Source: Akkermansiaceae bacterium
GTDB lineage: Bacteria > Verrucomicrobiota > Verrucomicrobiia > Verrucomicrobiales > Akkermansiaceae
Assembly (NCBI GenBank): GCA_024233115.1
Contig: JACKQB010000003.1
Location: 1 to 64,000, forward strand
Direction of reading: 5' to 3'
Length of the DNA: 64,000 bases
A program made the translations under genes and the position numbers. Position 1 is the first letter of the stretch; each line of letters begins with the position of its first letter. The notes below the pieces were generated by a model that ran no database searches, was not told where the DNA came from, and worked only from the letters and a program-made list of their open reading frames with translations. Below, in pieces: positions 26,188-35,401 of the stretch.

Positions 26188-28785
26188 TCATATCTCTCCC
26201 TGGGGAGTAAGCATACCGGATTCGTCGGGTATGACGCCTGTGATAGTGATCCCCTGTTCCGGAGTTGATGCGCCGAACAGGGTCACCCCATCAGCCAACG
26301 GCTCGACGTGAAAACCCGGTAGTAATCGACCCCAGGTTCCAGGCCGGTGGCCCTCCTGATGCTGGTTGGTCGCAGTGATGGCTTCCGGGTGGGGCATCGA
26401 CATCGAGATCACCCGGTCATGCGTGGTATAACATGGGAATACGCCGTGGTGTCGGAGTGCCTCCCCTGAGAACTCATAACAACAACCGGCGAGTTTGGTC
26501 GCCCTCCAGGTTTCCCCTAACAGGCTGCCGCCAAGGTAATGATCCACCCGGTGCTTTTTACTCAGCGCAGTCAATTCATCCGCCGATACCGCGGCATGAA
26601 CCAGAACCACTTTCAGGTTGAAATACTGGGCGAACACAATCCCCAATGCGTCACGGAAGGCACCGAGCTCATCCCATCCGATCATGACCGTCTGGCCTCT
26701 GCGGATTGCATTCACCTCCCCGATTTGCAGGGCATTGGCCACGAGCTGGGCCTGGTCATCATGCTTGAGTTCCCTTAGCTCAGCCATCCTCATTTGGTAG
26801 CCTTCTACACCATGGCCGCAGACCTTGACACCCCGGCCGAGCAGGCTCATGGGATTAGCAATGGCGTCCCGCTTTTGGAAAATCCCGGCACGCAAGGATT
26901 CGACGGCTCGGCGGACGGTGCCGGCATCGGCTTTTTCTGCCGGGATGGGGTCTCCAAAATCCACACTGACGCCATAGCGCACCCGGTAGGGCCACTTGTA
27001 GATGAACTTGTTGCGCTCGAATGAGAAGATCGACCCCCACAAGCCGTCCATGGCAGCGGGAACGACAGGGCAGTTTGCCTTGCGCGCAATCATTTCGAAG
27101 CCACGCTTGAACTCATTCATCACCCCCGTCCTTGCAAGTTGTCCTTCAGGGAAGATGCAGACCACCGCCCCTTCCTCTAGTGCCTCGGCGGCGACCCTTA
27201 CCGCCTCTTTGGCACGGGTTTGGGAAATAGGCACGGTATCAAACAATCGCACAAAACGGCCAACCCACGGGTGTTTGAAATAGCCGTCAAACATCAGGAA
27301 CCGTATTTTGCGAGGACATGCACACGAAAGGATAAAGGCATCAATGTAGCTGACATGGTTCGGTGTGAGTAGGACACCTCCCTCTTTGGGAATACGGACC
27401 GGGTTATGCGACCTCACACGGTAAAACATCCTGAACAGGCTGAGCCCCATCAAGCGGACAAAATGCTGTGGCAGCAACTTGGCAGCATAGTTGGTCACCA
27501 GGATACAAAGAACGGCCAGACCGATAAACTGCCATTTGAAATCGACACCTTGTGCGACCAAACCAAGCTGGATCAACGCGGCAAATAAGCCGGCCAAACA
27601 ATCGAGCAGATTGAGTCCTGCTAGAATTTTACCCCGTTTCCTGGGTGGGCACAGGTCCTGTAAATTCGCGTTGAGTGGCACTAACAAAAGAGCACCGCCC
27701 GCACCTGCGACAACAAACCAGGCTTTCAACCAGTGTGAATCCATCGGTGTGAATGCCAGTGCCAGTGTGCCGACGACCATCACCAGACCGCCTAACGGAA
27801 TCAGCCCGAGCTCGATGTTTTTTCTGCACACCAGTGATGCCATGGCACCACCAAGAAAAATACCCACACTCGCAGCGAGCATCAACAGCGCCGATTCAAC
27901 GGCAAATTCATCACCGCCCTCAGTGACCTGCTTGGCGATATTGATCGCCGCAAGATTCAAGTAGCCGGCAAACCCCCAGAAAAACGCAGCACCGGCCGCC
28001 GAGAGTTTGATGGCCCGTATTTTCCATAACTCCCCGAGCTGGCCGAAGTGCTCGAACAGGATGGGCCACTTGAATTTGCGATGCCCCTGAACCGGCACGC
28101 GTTGAATGATGTAGGAGACGATCAACGCGCCCACAGACGCAGCGGTAAAGACAAGCAATGGCGTGTAACCCGACGCCCAGCCGTCGAGGCCTGATTTCAA
28201 GCGGTTGGTAAACCAGAACCCGGTGATGATCTGGCCGCCACAGATGGCCAGGACCACGGTGATTTCCATCATGCCGCTGGCAAATCCCAGCCTCTCATGC
28301 CCGATCAGCTCCTTGACGATGCCCCGTTTTCCCGGACTCAATAAAACCGATTGCACTGAAAGCATGAAAAAACCGAAGATCGCAAGCCAGATCTGATGGT
28401 AACAAATGGCCGCCGAGATCCACACCAGGACGATTAACTGCAGGATGGACGCCCCCCTGATGACGCTTGTTTTACTGAAGCGATCCGACAGCCAGCCGGC
28501 AAGTGGAGAGAAAAGGATAAAGGGTGACACGATGACAACCGCGAGAATATACTCGATGTACTTCATCAACTCCAAACCCGGTATCGCAATTTTCTCCTTA
28601 AACAACCACGCCCCCATGGGTATGAGCAAAAACTGCGCCGCCTTGTCGTTAAAGGCATTCTGCGTCTGCAATACCAGGAGGCTCCAAAACGACACCCAGT
28701 TCCTCCTGGGGGGTACAAAACCTTCCTCTGTGCTGCTCATCCCGTGCATACTGCGCAGTACATCAGAAAATAGCCAGCCTATCAA
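26188..28785 (-). CDS. LplT-PlsC fusion: lysophospholipid transporter with acyltransferase
   Basis: An 865-residue membrane protein. Residues about 25-425 are an MFS transporter like LplT (FNDKAAQFLLIPMGAWL, PFILFSPLAGWLSDRF). Residues about 440-640 are a PlsC/Aas-type acyltransferase: LLTPNHVSYIDAFILS (NHxxxxD), IFPEGQLARTG and VPAAMDGLWG. The last ~200 residues keep scraps of an AMP-ligase such as NQHQ...GTWGRLLPGFHVEP but are too short for a full ligase. It probably recycles lysophospholipids in the inner membrane. A true Aas protein has a complete ligase domain, so this one would need a partner for acyl activation. An ATG at 28740 (MSSTEEG) is another possible start. Confidence 0.85.
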   Translation of the reverse strand: MIGWLFSDVLRSMHGMSSTEEGFVPPRRNWVSFWSLLVLQTQNAFNDKAAQFLLIPMGAWLFKEKIAIPGLELMKYIEYILAVVIVSPFILFSPLAGWLSDRFSKTSVIRGASILQLIVLVWISAAICYHQIWLAIFGFFMLSVQSVLLSPGKRGIVKELIGHERLGFASGMMEITVVLAICGGQIITGFWFTNRLKSGLDGWASGYTPLLVFTAASVGALIVSYIIQRVPVQGHRKFKWPILFEHFGQLGELWKIRAIKLSAAGAAFFWGFAGYLNLAAINIAKQVTEGGDEFAVESALLMLAASVGIFLGGAMASLVCRKNIELGLIPLGGLVMVVGTLALAFTPMDSHWLKAWFVVAGAGGALLLVPLNANLQDLCPPRKRGKILAGLNLLDCLAGLFAALIQLGLVAQGVDFKWQFIGLAVLCILVTNYAAKLLPQHFVRLMGLSLFRMFYRVRSHNPVRIPKEGGVLLTPNHVSYIDAFILSCACPRKIRFLMFDGYFKHPWVGRFVRLFDTVPISQTRAKEAVRVAAEALEEGAVVCIFPEGQLARTGVMNEFKRGFEMIARKANCPVVPAAMDGLWGSIFSFERNKFIYKWPYRVRYGVSVDFGDPIPAEKADAGTVRRAVESLRAGIFQKRDAIANPMSLLGRGVKVCGHGVEGYQMRMAELRELKHDDQAQLVANALQIGEVNAIRRGQTVMIGWDELGAFRDALGIVFAQYFNLKVVLVHAAVSADELTALSKKHRVDHYLGGSLLGETWRATKLAGCCYEFSGEALRHHGVFPCYTTHDRVISMSMPHPEAITATNQHQEGHRPGTWGRLLPGFHVEPLADGVTLFGASTPEQGITITGVIPDESGMLTPQGEI

Positions 28786-28815
28786 ATCGACTTTTTTAGC
28801 GGGATCATCGACCCG

Positions 28816-29106
28816 ATGGATGATAGAAACAGCCAGGTTCCCATGATACTACGCGTCAAAGCAACACCAAACGCCAGCCGGGACGGTATAGTCGGTTGGC
28901 AGGATGTCCCGCTGGCAGGGCCGGTCCTCTGTGTCAAGGTCCGGGCACCTGCTGTCGATGGCAAAGCCAACAAGGCACTGATACGTTTTCTTGCCAACAC
29001 ATTGAAAATCCCGAAGTCGTCCGTCACTCTGTTGAAAGGGGCAAGTTCAAGGATCAAGACGTTTGAAATCCCTGACAATACGGCTCTGAATGATGCCCCG
29101 GATTGA
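28816..29106 (+). CDS. DUF167 (YggU-like) protein
   Basis: A 96-residue protein with the DUF167 pattern: LRVKATPNASRDGIVGW, then LCVKVRAPAVDGKANKALIRFLAN and VTLLKGASSRIKTFEI. The family has a conserved fold and unknown role. It is divergent from the LplT/PlsC gene, 30 bp apart. An inner ATG at codon 10 (MILRV) is also possible. Confidence 0.85.
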   Translation: MDDRNSQVPMILRVKATPNASRDGIVGWQDVPLAGPVLCVKVRAPAVDGKANKALIRFLANTLKIPKSSVTLLKGASSRIKTFEIPDNTALNDAPD

Positions 29107-29218
29107 CTTGCATAAGCCTGGTGAACATCCGTCTATCAAATGGGACGGGTAAACGCGCTTGCGTTACCCCCCGTTTTCCTGTAATTCCATTGCCCTGTTA
29201 CCCCTAGCCATCATACAC

Positions 29219-29869
29219 ATGAAATTCTCCATCATCATTATTCCCGCCCTGCTGATCGTATGTCTATTGAGTAGTTGCAGTAACCCTGGAACACCGAATC
29301 CAAACCAGACCGCCCCTCTGAAGGCCGCCCACGTCAACCCGTTCGCGCCAGGCACCTATGCCCATTTCCGGGCACAAAAGGGCTATCCTAGAAACTATGG
29401 AGTGTGGAGGAATGAAGCTGTTCTGGCCCGCACCAATGCCTCCAACTCAAGTATCCGCATTGATCTTTCCGCCCAGCGTGGATACCTGATGAACGGCACG
29501 GAGCTCGCCATGGATTACCCCGTTGCCACAGGACGGGGCAAGTATCCAACCCCCAAGGGAAACTTCCGGATTCTCGAAAAAATCAAAAGCGATAAACGCT
29601 CGTCCACCTACGGCCGTATTTATGACGCTGAAGGTAAACTGGTGAAATCCGATGCCGATAGCCGGAAAGACCCGATACCGGAAGGTGGCAAGTATGTTGG
29701 TGCAGCCATGCCCTACTGGATGCGAATCACCTGGGATGGTGTCGGTATGCACAAAGGGAATGTCCCCCGCTACCCCGCCTCCCATGGCTGTATCCGCACC
29801 TATTACAAAGTCGTGGCCACGGTCTATTCAAAGGTCCGTGTTGGAACACGCGTGACGATTGTTCCGTAA
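29219..29869 (+). CDS. L,D-transpeptidase lipoprotein (YkuD)
   Basis: A 216-residue protein starting MKFSIIIIPALLIVCLLSSC, a signal with lipobox (LSSC). The YkuD catalytic motif is at the C-terminal half: GMHKGN...PASHGCIR (His and Cys). It would crosslink peptidoglycan stem peptides (3-3 links) or attach proteins, acting at the cell envelope. I use the ATG at 29219 because the frame upstream lacks a signal peptide. A second YkuD gene lies at 31967. Confidence 0.93.
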   Translation: MKFSIIIIPALLIVCLLSSCSNPGTPNPNQTAPLKAAHVNPFAPGTYAHFRAQKGYPRNYGVWRNEAVLARTNASNSSIRIDLSAQRGYLMNGTELAMDYPVATGRGKYPTPKGNFRILEKIKSDKRSSTYGRIYDAEGKLVKSDADSRKDPIPEGGKYVGAAMPYWMRITWDGVGMHKGNVPRYPASHGCIRTYYKVVATVYSKVRVGTRVTIVP

Positions 29870-29905
29870 AGCCATGCCCGATGCTGTCGGACAGATCAAA
29901 CCATG

Positions 29906-29943
29906 CCGCGCAGGAACTCACCTTCTGCGCGGTTATTTTTTCC
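29906..29943 (+). terminator. Rho-independent terminator
   Basis: CCGCGCAG pairs with CTGCGCGG, followed by TTATTTTTT, 35 bp after the L,D-transpeptidase stop. Confidence 0.8.
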
Positions 29944-30075
29944 CCTGGTCCCTCGCACATGCGTCACAGTGCCTCCATCCCAAAGAAAGGATGAATAACA
30001 CCGGCATCGTCCCGCCATGTTCCACCCGTGGCTTCAGGAAGCACCACGCCACTGGCATCCGGGGGGCATGTATGC

Positions 30076-30459
30076 TCACATGAGTTCGACGCCAAACCGC
30101 TTCATAATCCACGCCGTAAGAACAAACAGCACTGCGGTCAACACACAGGCTGCCAATAAACACCAGCCGTAGTGAATCCCCCTGCGCAACATCCACGGCA
30201 TCAGCAGGAACATCGGCAATGTGGGGATGACATACCAAAACGTGTAATAGGCATGGTTGGCGATTTTTTCCGTCCGCACCTCACCTTTGAGGTCGAAAAA
30301 CATCCACGTCATGGCTAGCACCGTGACCATCGGTAACGAGGCGATCAGGGCACCAAGCCGGTCATTCCATTTGGCGACCTGGGAAATCAGGACAATCAGT
30401 GCGGCTGTAATCAGGTATTTTACGAGGATGGGCATAACTTCTTCTTGGACTCGCGCCAT
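30076..30459 (-). CDS. DUF3147 membrane protein
   Basis: A 127-residue protein with four hydrophobic segments; WNDRLGALIASLPMVTVLAMTWMF and HAYYTFWYVIPTLPMFLLMPWML are typical of DUF3147 proteins. These are inner-membrane proteins of unknown function. The gene is divergent from the lipoprotein gene at 30482 with 22 bp between. ATG at 30435 (MPILVKY) is the other likely start. Confidence 0.75.
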   Translation of the reverse strand: MARVQEEVMPILVKYLITAALIVLISQVAKWNDRLGALIASLPMVTVLAMTWMFFDLKGEVRTEKIANHAYYTFWYVIPTLPMFLLMPWMLRRGIHYGWCLLAACVLTAVLFVLTAWIMKRFGVELM

Positions 30460-30481
30460 TAGAGCGTATTATCCCGGCATA

Positions 30482-31348
30482 ATGCAAGCCTATCCCTCTG
30501 TCATCCTATCCGCTCTTGCCCTGACCGGTGCAAGTCTGGTCGCATGTGCTCCCGCTTCCAAACCAGCTCCGGTCCGTCCGGCGGGGCGGGCTGCAGTAGC
30601 TCCCGGCCAGGCTGCCAGCAGCGGGCTCTCCGCATCAGCCAAACAGAAGATCGGTCACAAAATCTGGATCAATGAATCAGGAGGGAAAATCACCGGCCTC
30701 ACACACTGGAACGATGGGGAGGAGTTCCCCTCCATGGGGATCGGTCATTTCATCTGGTATCCCCAGGGCTTCAAAGGCCGGTGGACCGAATCATTTCCGC
30801 TTTTTGTCCGTTATGCCCAGCAACGTGGAAGTGCCGGAATCCCGGCATGGGTCACGGCTGGCAAACACTGTCCATGGTCTAACAAAACCGCTTTCCAGCG
30901 CGATTTCAACGGTCCCAAACTCACATCCTTGCGCACCTGGCTGGCTAACAACGTGGCATTGCAGACCGACTATATCATTGCCACTAGTCGCCAGGCTCTT
31001 CCCAAAATATTGGCATCCGCCCCGGCCGCACATCGCGCACGCATCCAGGCGAATTATCACAAGGTGTCAACCACCTCAAACGGCACCTATGCCTTGATCG
31101 ACTATGTCAATTTCAAAGGCGATGGCACCAATCCCTCCGAGCGTTACCAAGGCCAGGGCTGGGGGCTGATGTGGGTGCTGATGGAAATGCGTGATGTCCC
31201 CGCCGGACAGGCCGCTGCCGCCGAATTCGCGTCTGCTGCGAAACGGTGCCTCGACCGCCGTGTCCGTAATTCCCCACCGGCCCGCGGCGAGAAACGCTGG
31301 ACCGCAGGCTGGCATAACCGCTGCGACACCTACGCCAAACCTCTGTAG
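30482..31348 (+). CDS. Lipoprotein with possible lysozyme-like domain
   Basis: A 288-residue product beginning MQAYPSVILSALALTGASLVAC, an export signal ending in a lipobox. A Pro/Ala/Gly-rich linker (about 25-50) is followed by a conserved-looking domain: KIWINESGGKITGLTHWNDGEEFPSMGIGHFIWYP. The NESGG...GIGHF pattern recalls lysozyme-like folds (a Glu near the start and a GxGH-type segment), but I do not recognise the family with certainty. No enzyme activity should be assumed. The longer frame from 30257 overlaps the opposite gene and is spurious. Confidence 0.65.
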   Translation: MQAYPSVILSALALTGASLVACAPASKPAPVRPAGRAAVAPGQAASSGLSASAKQKIGHKIWINESGGKITGLTHWNDGEEFPSMGIGHFIWYPQGFKGRWTESFPLFVRYAQQRGSAGIPAWVTAGKHCPWSNKTAFQRDFNGPKLTSLRTWLANNVALQTDYIIATSRQALPKILASAPAAHRARIQANYHKVSTTSNGTYALIDYVNFKGDGTNPSERYQGQGWGLMWVLMEMRDVPAGQAAAAEFASAAKRCLDRRVRNSPPARGEKRWTAGWHNRCDTYAKPL

Positions 31349-31370
31349 ACCGCTGGAGCCGTTTAAGTCT

Positions 31371-31391
31371 GGTATTTGGTATTTGGAGTTT
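31371..31391. repeat. Period-7 repeat after the lipoprotein gene
   Basis: GGTATTT, GGTATTT and GGAGTTT in direct succession, between two convergent genes. Confidence 0.6.
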
Positions 31392-31692
31392 AACACCCGC
31401 AACCACTGCCACACGAGTGGCCTCCACCCTTGGCCCCTTTATCCTTTGCTGGCGCCGGTTTGGATTTGGCTCCACCGTCGCTGGATGCCCCCTTTTTATA
31501 GGAGTCACTGCGATAGTCGGTCTGGTAAAATCCAGTACCTTTGAAAATAACACCAGCGCCGGTGCCGAGCAGTCGTTTGACTTTTCCCGGACAACCGTCT
31601 TGCGGGCAATCCTCAAGCTTGGGATCACTCATTTTCTGAAAAACCTCGAAAACGTGGTTACATTGGTCACAGCGGTAGTCGTAGTTTGGCAT
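31390..31692 (-). CDS. FmdB-type zinc ribbon protein
   Basis: A 100-residue protein. The first 45 residues are the FmdB ribbon: MPNYDYRCDQCNHVFEVFQ and then CPQDGCPGKVKRLLGTGAGVIFKGTGFYQTDY. The paired cysteines would bind zinc. The tail is Gly/Lys-rich and ends GGGHSCGSGCGC, with further metal-binding residues. FmdB proteins are called putative regulators, but their role is unproven. It stands alone; the next gene (L,D-transpeptidase) is divergent. Confidence 0.9.
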   Translation of the reverse strand: MPNYDYRCDQCNHVFEVFQKMSDPKLEDCPQDGCPGKVKRLLGTGAGVIFKGTGFYQTDYRSDSYKKGASSDGGAKSKPAPAKDKGAKGGGHSCGSGCGC

Positions 31693-31966
31693 GGTTGTAT
31701 TCGGTCGGGTTCAATTGGATACTTTTACGTCCGGCGCTGGATAACCACGGAATCCAGCATACGCAAGCAAGAAAGCCCTCATCCAACCGTATCCAAGGCT
31801 GATCATTGGCTCCGTCCTCTCACGGTGGGTGTCGTGCTTGTGACCATTTTACCCACAGAACACATCTTGACCCGTCGGAGAATGGAGTACATAGTCCCCC
31901 GCATCATCCTCTTGCAGCCATTATTACAAGTTTCCTGATAATAGACTTTTATTTTATATTACCCCC

Positions 31967-32593
31967 ATGCACCACACCATCTACCTGACCCTCCCCTTCC
32001 TCTGCATCGCCGTGGCTCTGTTAAGCCAATGTGCCCCCTTTGACCCTTCCGGCTCCCAAGGCGCTGGCACACAGTATCTTTCCGGCTATGGCCCGCAAAA
32101 CGGCCTGCCTATGTCAGCCGGCACACCGGTCTATCAACCCAAGGGATACTGGGACGGCGATGGGGTCGATGGTCCGGCGAAGATCCGGATCGTGCGCTCG
32201 GAGCAAAAAGCCTACTTTTACAAGGGAGGTGTGCTTGTCGGCGTCGCTCCGGTTTCCTCAGGAGACAAACAACACCCAACCCCGGCCGGTAGTTTCCGGG
32301 TGACCGAAAAAGACATCGATCACGTGTCCTCTGCCTACGGAGTCATCAAAAACCGCGCCACCGGTGAGGTCGTCAACAACAATGCCGACTTTAGAAAAGA
32401 CAAACCAGGACCAGGGGAAATCGCAGTCCACGCCCCGATGCCCTACTTCCTGCGTTTCAACCATGGCATCGGGATGCACACCGGATTCCTGCCAGGCTAT
32501 GCCGCGTCACATGGTTGTGTGCGCATGCCCGACCACATGGCTAAAAAGTTCTACGAACATGCTGAGATCGGTACTCCTGTGATTGTGGAATAA
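31967..32593 (+). CDS. L,D-transpeptidase lipoprotein (YkuD), second copy
   Basis: A 208-residue protein with a lipobox signal (MHHTIYLTLPFLCIAVALLSQC). The catalytic block is GMHTGFLPGYAASHGCVRM. PSGSQG to residue 60 is a flexible linker before the YkuD fold. Together with the gene at 29219 this gives two related transpeptidases within 3 kb, probably with separate roles in cell-wall crosslinking. Confidence 0.92.
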   Translation: MHHTIYLTLPFLCIAVALLSQCAPFDPSGSQGAGTQYLSGYGPQNGLPMSAGTPVYQPKGYWDGDGVDGPAKIRIVRSEQKAYFYKGGVLVGVAPVSSGDKQHPTPAGSFRVTEKDIDHVSSAYGVIKNRATGEVVNNNADFRKDKPGPGEIAVHAPMPYFLRFNHGIGMHTGFLPGYAASHGCVRMPDHMAKKFYEHAEIGTPVIVE

Positions 32594-32660
32594 GACTTCT
32601 ACCCTTGTCGGCTCTGTGTTAAAACTGAACCCGTCCACCATATTCCAACCACTTGTTTTC

Positions 32661-33176
32661 ATGTCTACATCACTAGTTCTTACCGTCTGCGCCCATGACC
32701 GGCCAGGTATCATGAGTCGCATTTCCAACACCGTCTCCGAAAATGGCGGAAACTGGCTTGAGAGTCGTATGGCTCGGCTCGCGGGGCAGTTTGCGGGGGT
32801 TGTCAGGGTCGAATGCAACGGTGATGATGTCGCCAAGCTGACCCAATGCCTGACGAACCTCGCCAGTGAAGGCATCGCCGTGCAAATCCATGGCGAGGGT
32901 GACCTTTCCGACTACCCGTACACACGTTGTTTGAAAGTCGATATCTACGGCAACGACCGCCCTGGCATCGTCAGCCAGCTTACCCAGGCTATTTCCCATG
33001 CGGGTGCCAATATCGAGGAACTCAACAGCTCGATCAAAAGCGCGGCCATGTCAGGCCACCCTATTTTTCACGCATCAGGCACCATCTGCCTGCCCGACAG
33101 CACGGATGAAGCCACGCTCATCGCAGCCATCGAAGATCTCAGTGACGATCTCAACGTCGAGGTGAGTGCTATCTAG
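32661..33176 (+). CDS. Double ACT-domain protein, GcvR-like
   Basis: A 171-residue protein of two ACT domains: LVLTVCAHDRPGIMSRISNTVSENGGNW (about 5-32) and LKVDIYGNDRPGIVSQLTQAISHAGANIEELN (about 90-121). This layout is that of GcvR-type regulators, which sense glycine or related amino acids and act on GcvA. The start at 32661 (MSTSLVL) is preferred over an upstream ATG that overlaps the YkuD gene. A gcvA homologue is not in the window, so regulation by partner is inference. Confidence 0.8.
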   Translation: MSTSLVLTVCAHDRPGIMSRISNTVSENGGNWLESRMARLAGQFAGVVRVECNGDDVAKLTQCLTNLASEGIAVQIHGEGDLSDYPYTRCLKVDIYGNDRPGIVSQLTQAISHAGANIEELNSSIKSAAMSGHPIFHASGTICLPDSTDEATLIAAIEDLSDDLNVEVSAI

Positions 33177-33282
33177 AACGCCAGAACGGCAGTCCAGCTG
33201 AAAAAGGAGCTTTATCTCAACACCATTCGCGGCTATAGTGCCGCAAGCCGTGCTGCTCGGCAAGGAACAGCAGCAACACATC

Positions 33283-33759
33283 ATGCTTCGTAAATGCACA
33301 GCGATATCCTTCCTGATGGTGATGATCATGCTCATCGCCCTGAAGCATCCTGTGCTTGGATACTGCTTGTGTCTCGACGCCTATTTCACCGGTGATTGTG
33401 TCTGCCAGCATGAAACAAGGCCATCTGCAAAGAGGCTTGGCTCAGCACCTACCTGCCCTGATTGCTGCCCTGACCAATCACAGGGGAATACGGATACGCC
33501 GCGAGAGCCATCGGAACCGTGTGACGACTGCACGGCACATCTGACGGTTGATGTCGGGGATTTTGTCTGGGACAACTCCAACGATACCCCTGCCGACACC
33601 GGGTCCACCATCCTGCCTCCCCTCGCTTATGCCGAGCCGGCTACTGCGCATCCTGCTGCCGTCATCGATTACCGGAAGCCCATTCGTGGTGATCCCCCGC
33701 CCTACCCCACGGTCTCCAAGGTTCCCCTTTTCCTCAGACATTCCGTCATGAGGCTTTGA
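33283..33759 (+). CDS. Cys-rich secreted protein at the head of the efflux operon
   Basis: A 158-residue protein starting MLRKCTAISFLMVMIMLIALKHPVLG, a signal peptide. The mature part is unusual in cysteines (YCLCLDAY...CVCQHE..CPDCCPDQ...CDDC), suggesting metal binding or disulfides, and ends with PTVSKVPLFLRHSVMRL. I do not recognise a family. It precedes the efflux fusion protein on the same strand, so it may be a metal-sensing or chaperone part of that system. That link is inferred from position only. Confidence 0.55.
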   Translation: MLRKCTAISFLMVMIMLIALKHPVLGYCLCLDAYFTGDCVCQHETRPSAKRLGSAPTCPDCCPDQSQGNTDTPREPSEPCDDCTAHLTVDVGDFVWDNSNDTPADTGSTILPPLAYAEPATAHPAAVIDYRKPIRGDPPPYPTVSKVPLFLRHSVMRL

Positions 33760-33909
33760 TGTTGTCTAGTTTGCGGATGTTTTTGTGACATCCGCCCCCA
33801 CGTCTGTCCCGGCCTGGTTCCGCGCAGACCCATGTTGCCGTTCTCCTCGCCGAATGATCGTTGGCTCGGAATGGTTCCCATTCTTCAACATCCACCTCTC
33901 ACTCTACCC

Positions 33910-35390
33910 ATGTCTCTGGCTCAACTCACCAATTCCAATAACAATAAACACACCTCCCCCGGTCAATCCGCTGGTCGGAGCGGTCAATCGCGCCGATCTT
34001 ATGCCTGGCTTCTTCCCGTTGCACTGGTTCTCGGGTTCATCATCGTGATCGCAAGCCTCTTTGGCAAACGCCTGCTGCCGGCTGTGGTGGTGGAGACAGC
34101 ACCCGTGATTACGCTCCGCCTGAGCGAAAAACAACTTCAGGAAAACGCTGCCAATACCACCACCCCCTCGGAGCCCACCACAACCACGGGGGACAATGGC
34201 GACAAGGGCAATATGATCTTTCAAGCATCAGGCTGGGTCGAGCCCGATCCCTACATCACCTATGTGCCCACTCTAATCAACGGCGTCGTGGACGAAGTCA
34301 AAGTCCTCGAGGGACAGGCTGTGAAAAAAGGCGACCTGCTCGCCACGCTCATCGATGAGGATGCCAAACTCGACCTTCGCGAAGCCGAACAGAAGATCGT
34401 TCGGATGAAGGCGCAAATCCAAGCTCACTGCGCTGGTTCCGATATCGCCGGTGCCGAACTCACCGCTGCCATGAAAAAAGTGGACTCACTCAAAGCTCAA
34501 CTGGCGGAGGCTGAAGACAATCTTCGTCGACTGGAAAGCATTCCCGCAGGAGCCGTTCCGGTGCAGCAGGTCGTGCAGGCCCGATTGGAAAAAAGCCGAC
34601 AAGTCGCATTGGTGGCGGAAGCCGAGTCGGAAATACCACGGATCCGGGCACGCCTCGCCCAGATTCAACTAGAGCGTCTCGCCATGACTGCCTCGGTCAG
34701 TGAATTGGAGACAGCCCGCGACCGGGCCAAACTCGCCAAGGAACGCACCCGCATCACCGCGCCGATGAATGGTATCGTGCTCAGGCTGCATGCCGCACCG
34801 GGAAAGAAGCGCATGCTCGGCATGGACGACCCCAAGTCCGCGGTCATCGTGGAGCTCTATGATCCAGAACACCTCCAGGCCCGTATCGACGGCCCCTCAC
34901 CGAGGCGGCCGGACTCAGACTCAACCAAGCGGTCGAACTCATCTCGGACCTGCTCCCCAACATGACATTTTCAGGTGTCGTCACACGTATCAGTGGCGAG
35001 GCAGACCTGCAGCGCAATACCCTGCAAGCCAAGGTATCGATCAATAATCCCGACGCCCGACTTCGCCCCGAGATGCTCGTCCGCGCCCGGTTTTACGGAA
35101 GCGTTAGTTCCGGCTCTGGTGCATCGAAGCCCAATTCCCCGTCCGGTGAAAGCCAGCGGTACGCCATCTATGTGCCGGAAACGGCTCTGGTCGATGACGC
35201 CAGGGAAACACACGTATGGGTCGTCGCCGCCGACCAATCCGCCGAGTTTCGTGCCATCACCCTGAGCGAGGAATCACGCGATGGCCACCGGAGGGTGCTC
35301 AGCGGCCTCCGCTCCGGTGAGCGGGTCATCCTACCCCCCCATACCGATCTCAAACCAGGCACCCGCGTATCCCCACGCTCTGAATACTGA
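33910..35390 (+). pseudogene. HlyD-type periplasmic fusion protein, split by a frameshift
   Basis: The first frame gives a signal-anchor (about 31-52), the lipoyl-like hairpin (ASGWVEPDPYITYVPTLINGVVDEVKVLEGQ), a long coiled coil and the second lipoyl half (RITAPMNGIVLRLHAAPGKK). After EHLQARID the frame shifts: a one-base loss at about 34895-34900 sends it to a stop. The correct continuation (PLTEAAGLRLNQAVELISDLL...LVRARFYGS) is open to 35390 in the next frame. The fusion protein links the inner-membrane permeases to TolC. It may be inactive here or the base may be a sequencing error; the downstream genes look intact. Confidence 0.8.
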
Positions 35391-35394
35391 ATAC
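35381..35394. repeat. Two TGAATAC heptamers at the fusion-protein stop
   Basis: TGAATAC occurs twice in a row and includes the stop codon of the fusion protein. Confidence 0.5.
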
Positions 35395-35401
35395 TAACAC
35401 A

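Noticed and set aside
25926..26210. Plus-strand 94-codon frame
   Set aside because: It has no recognisable features and runs into the opposite gene.
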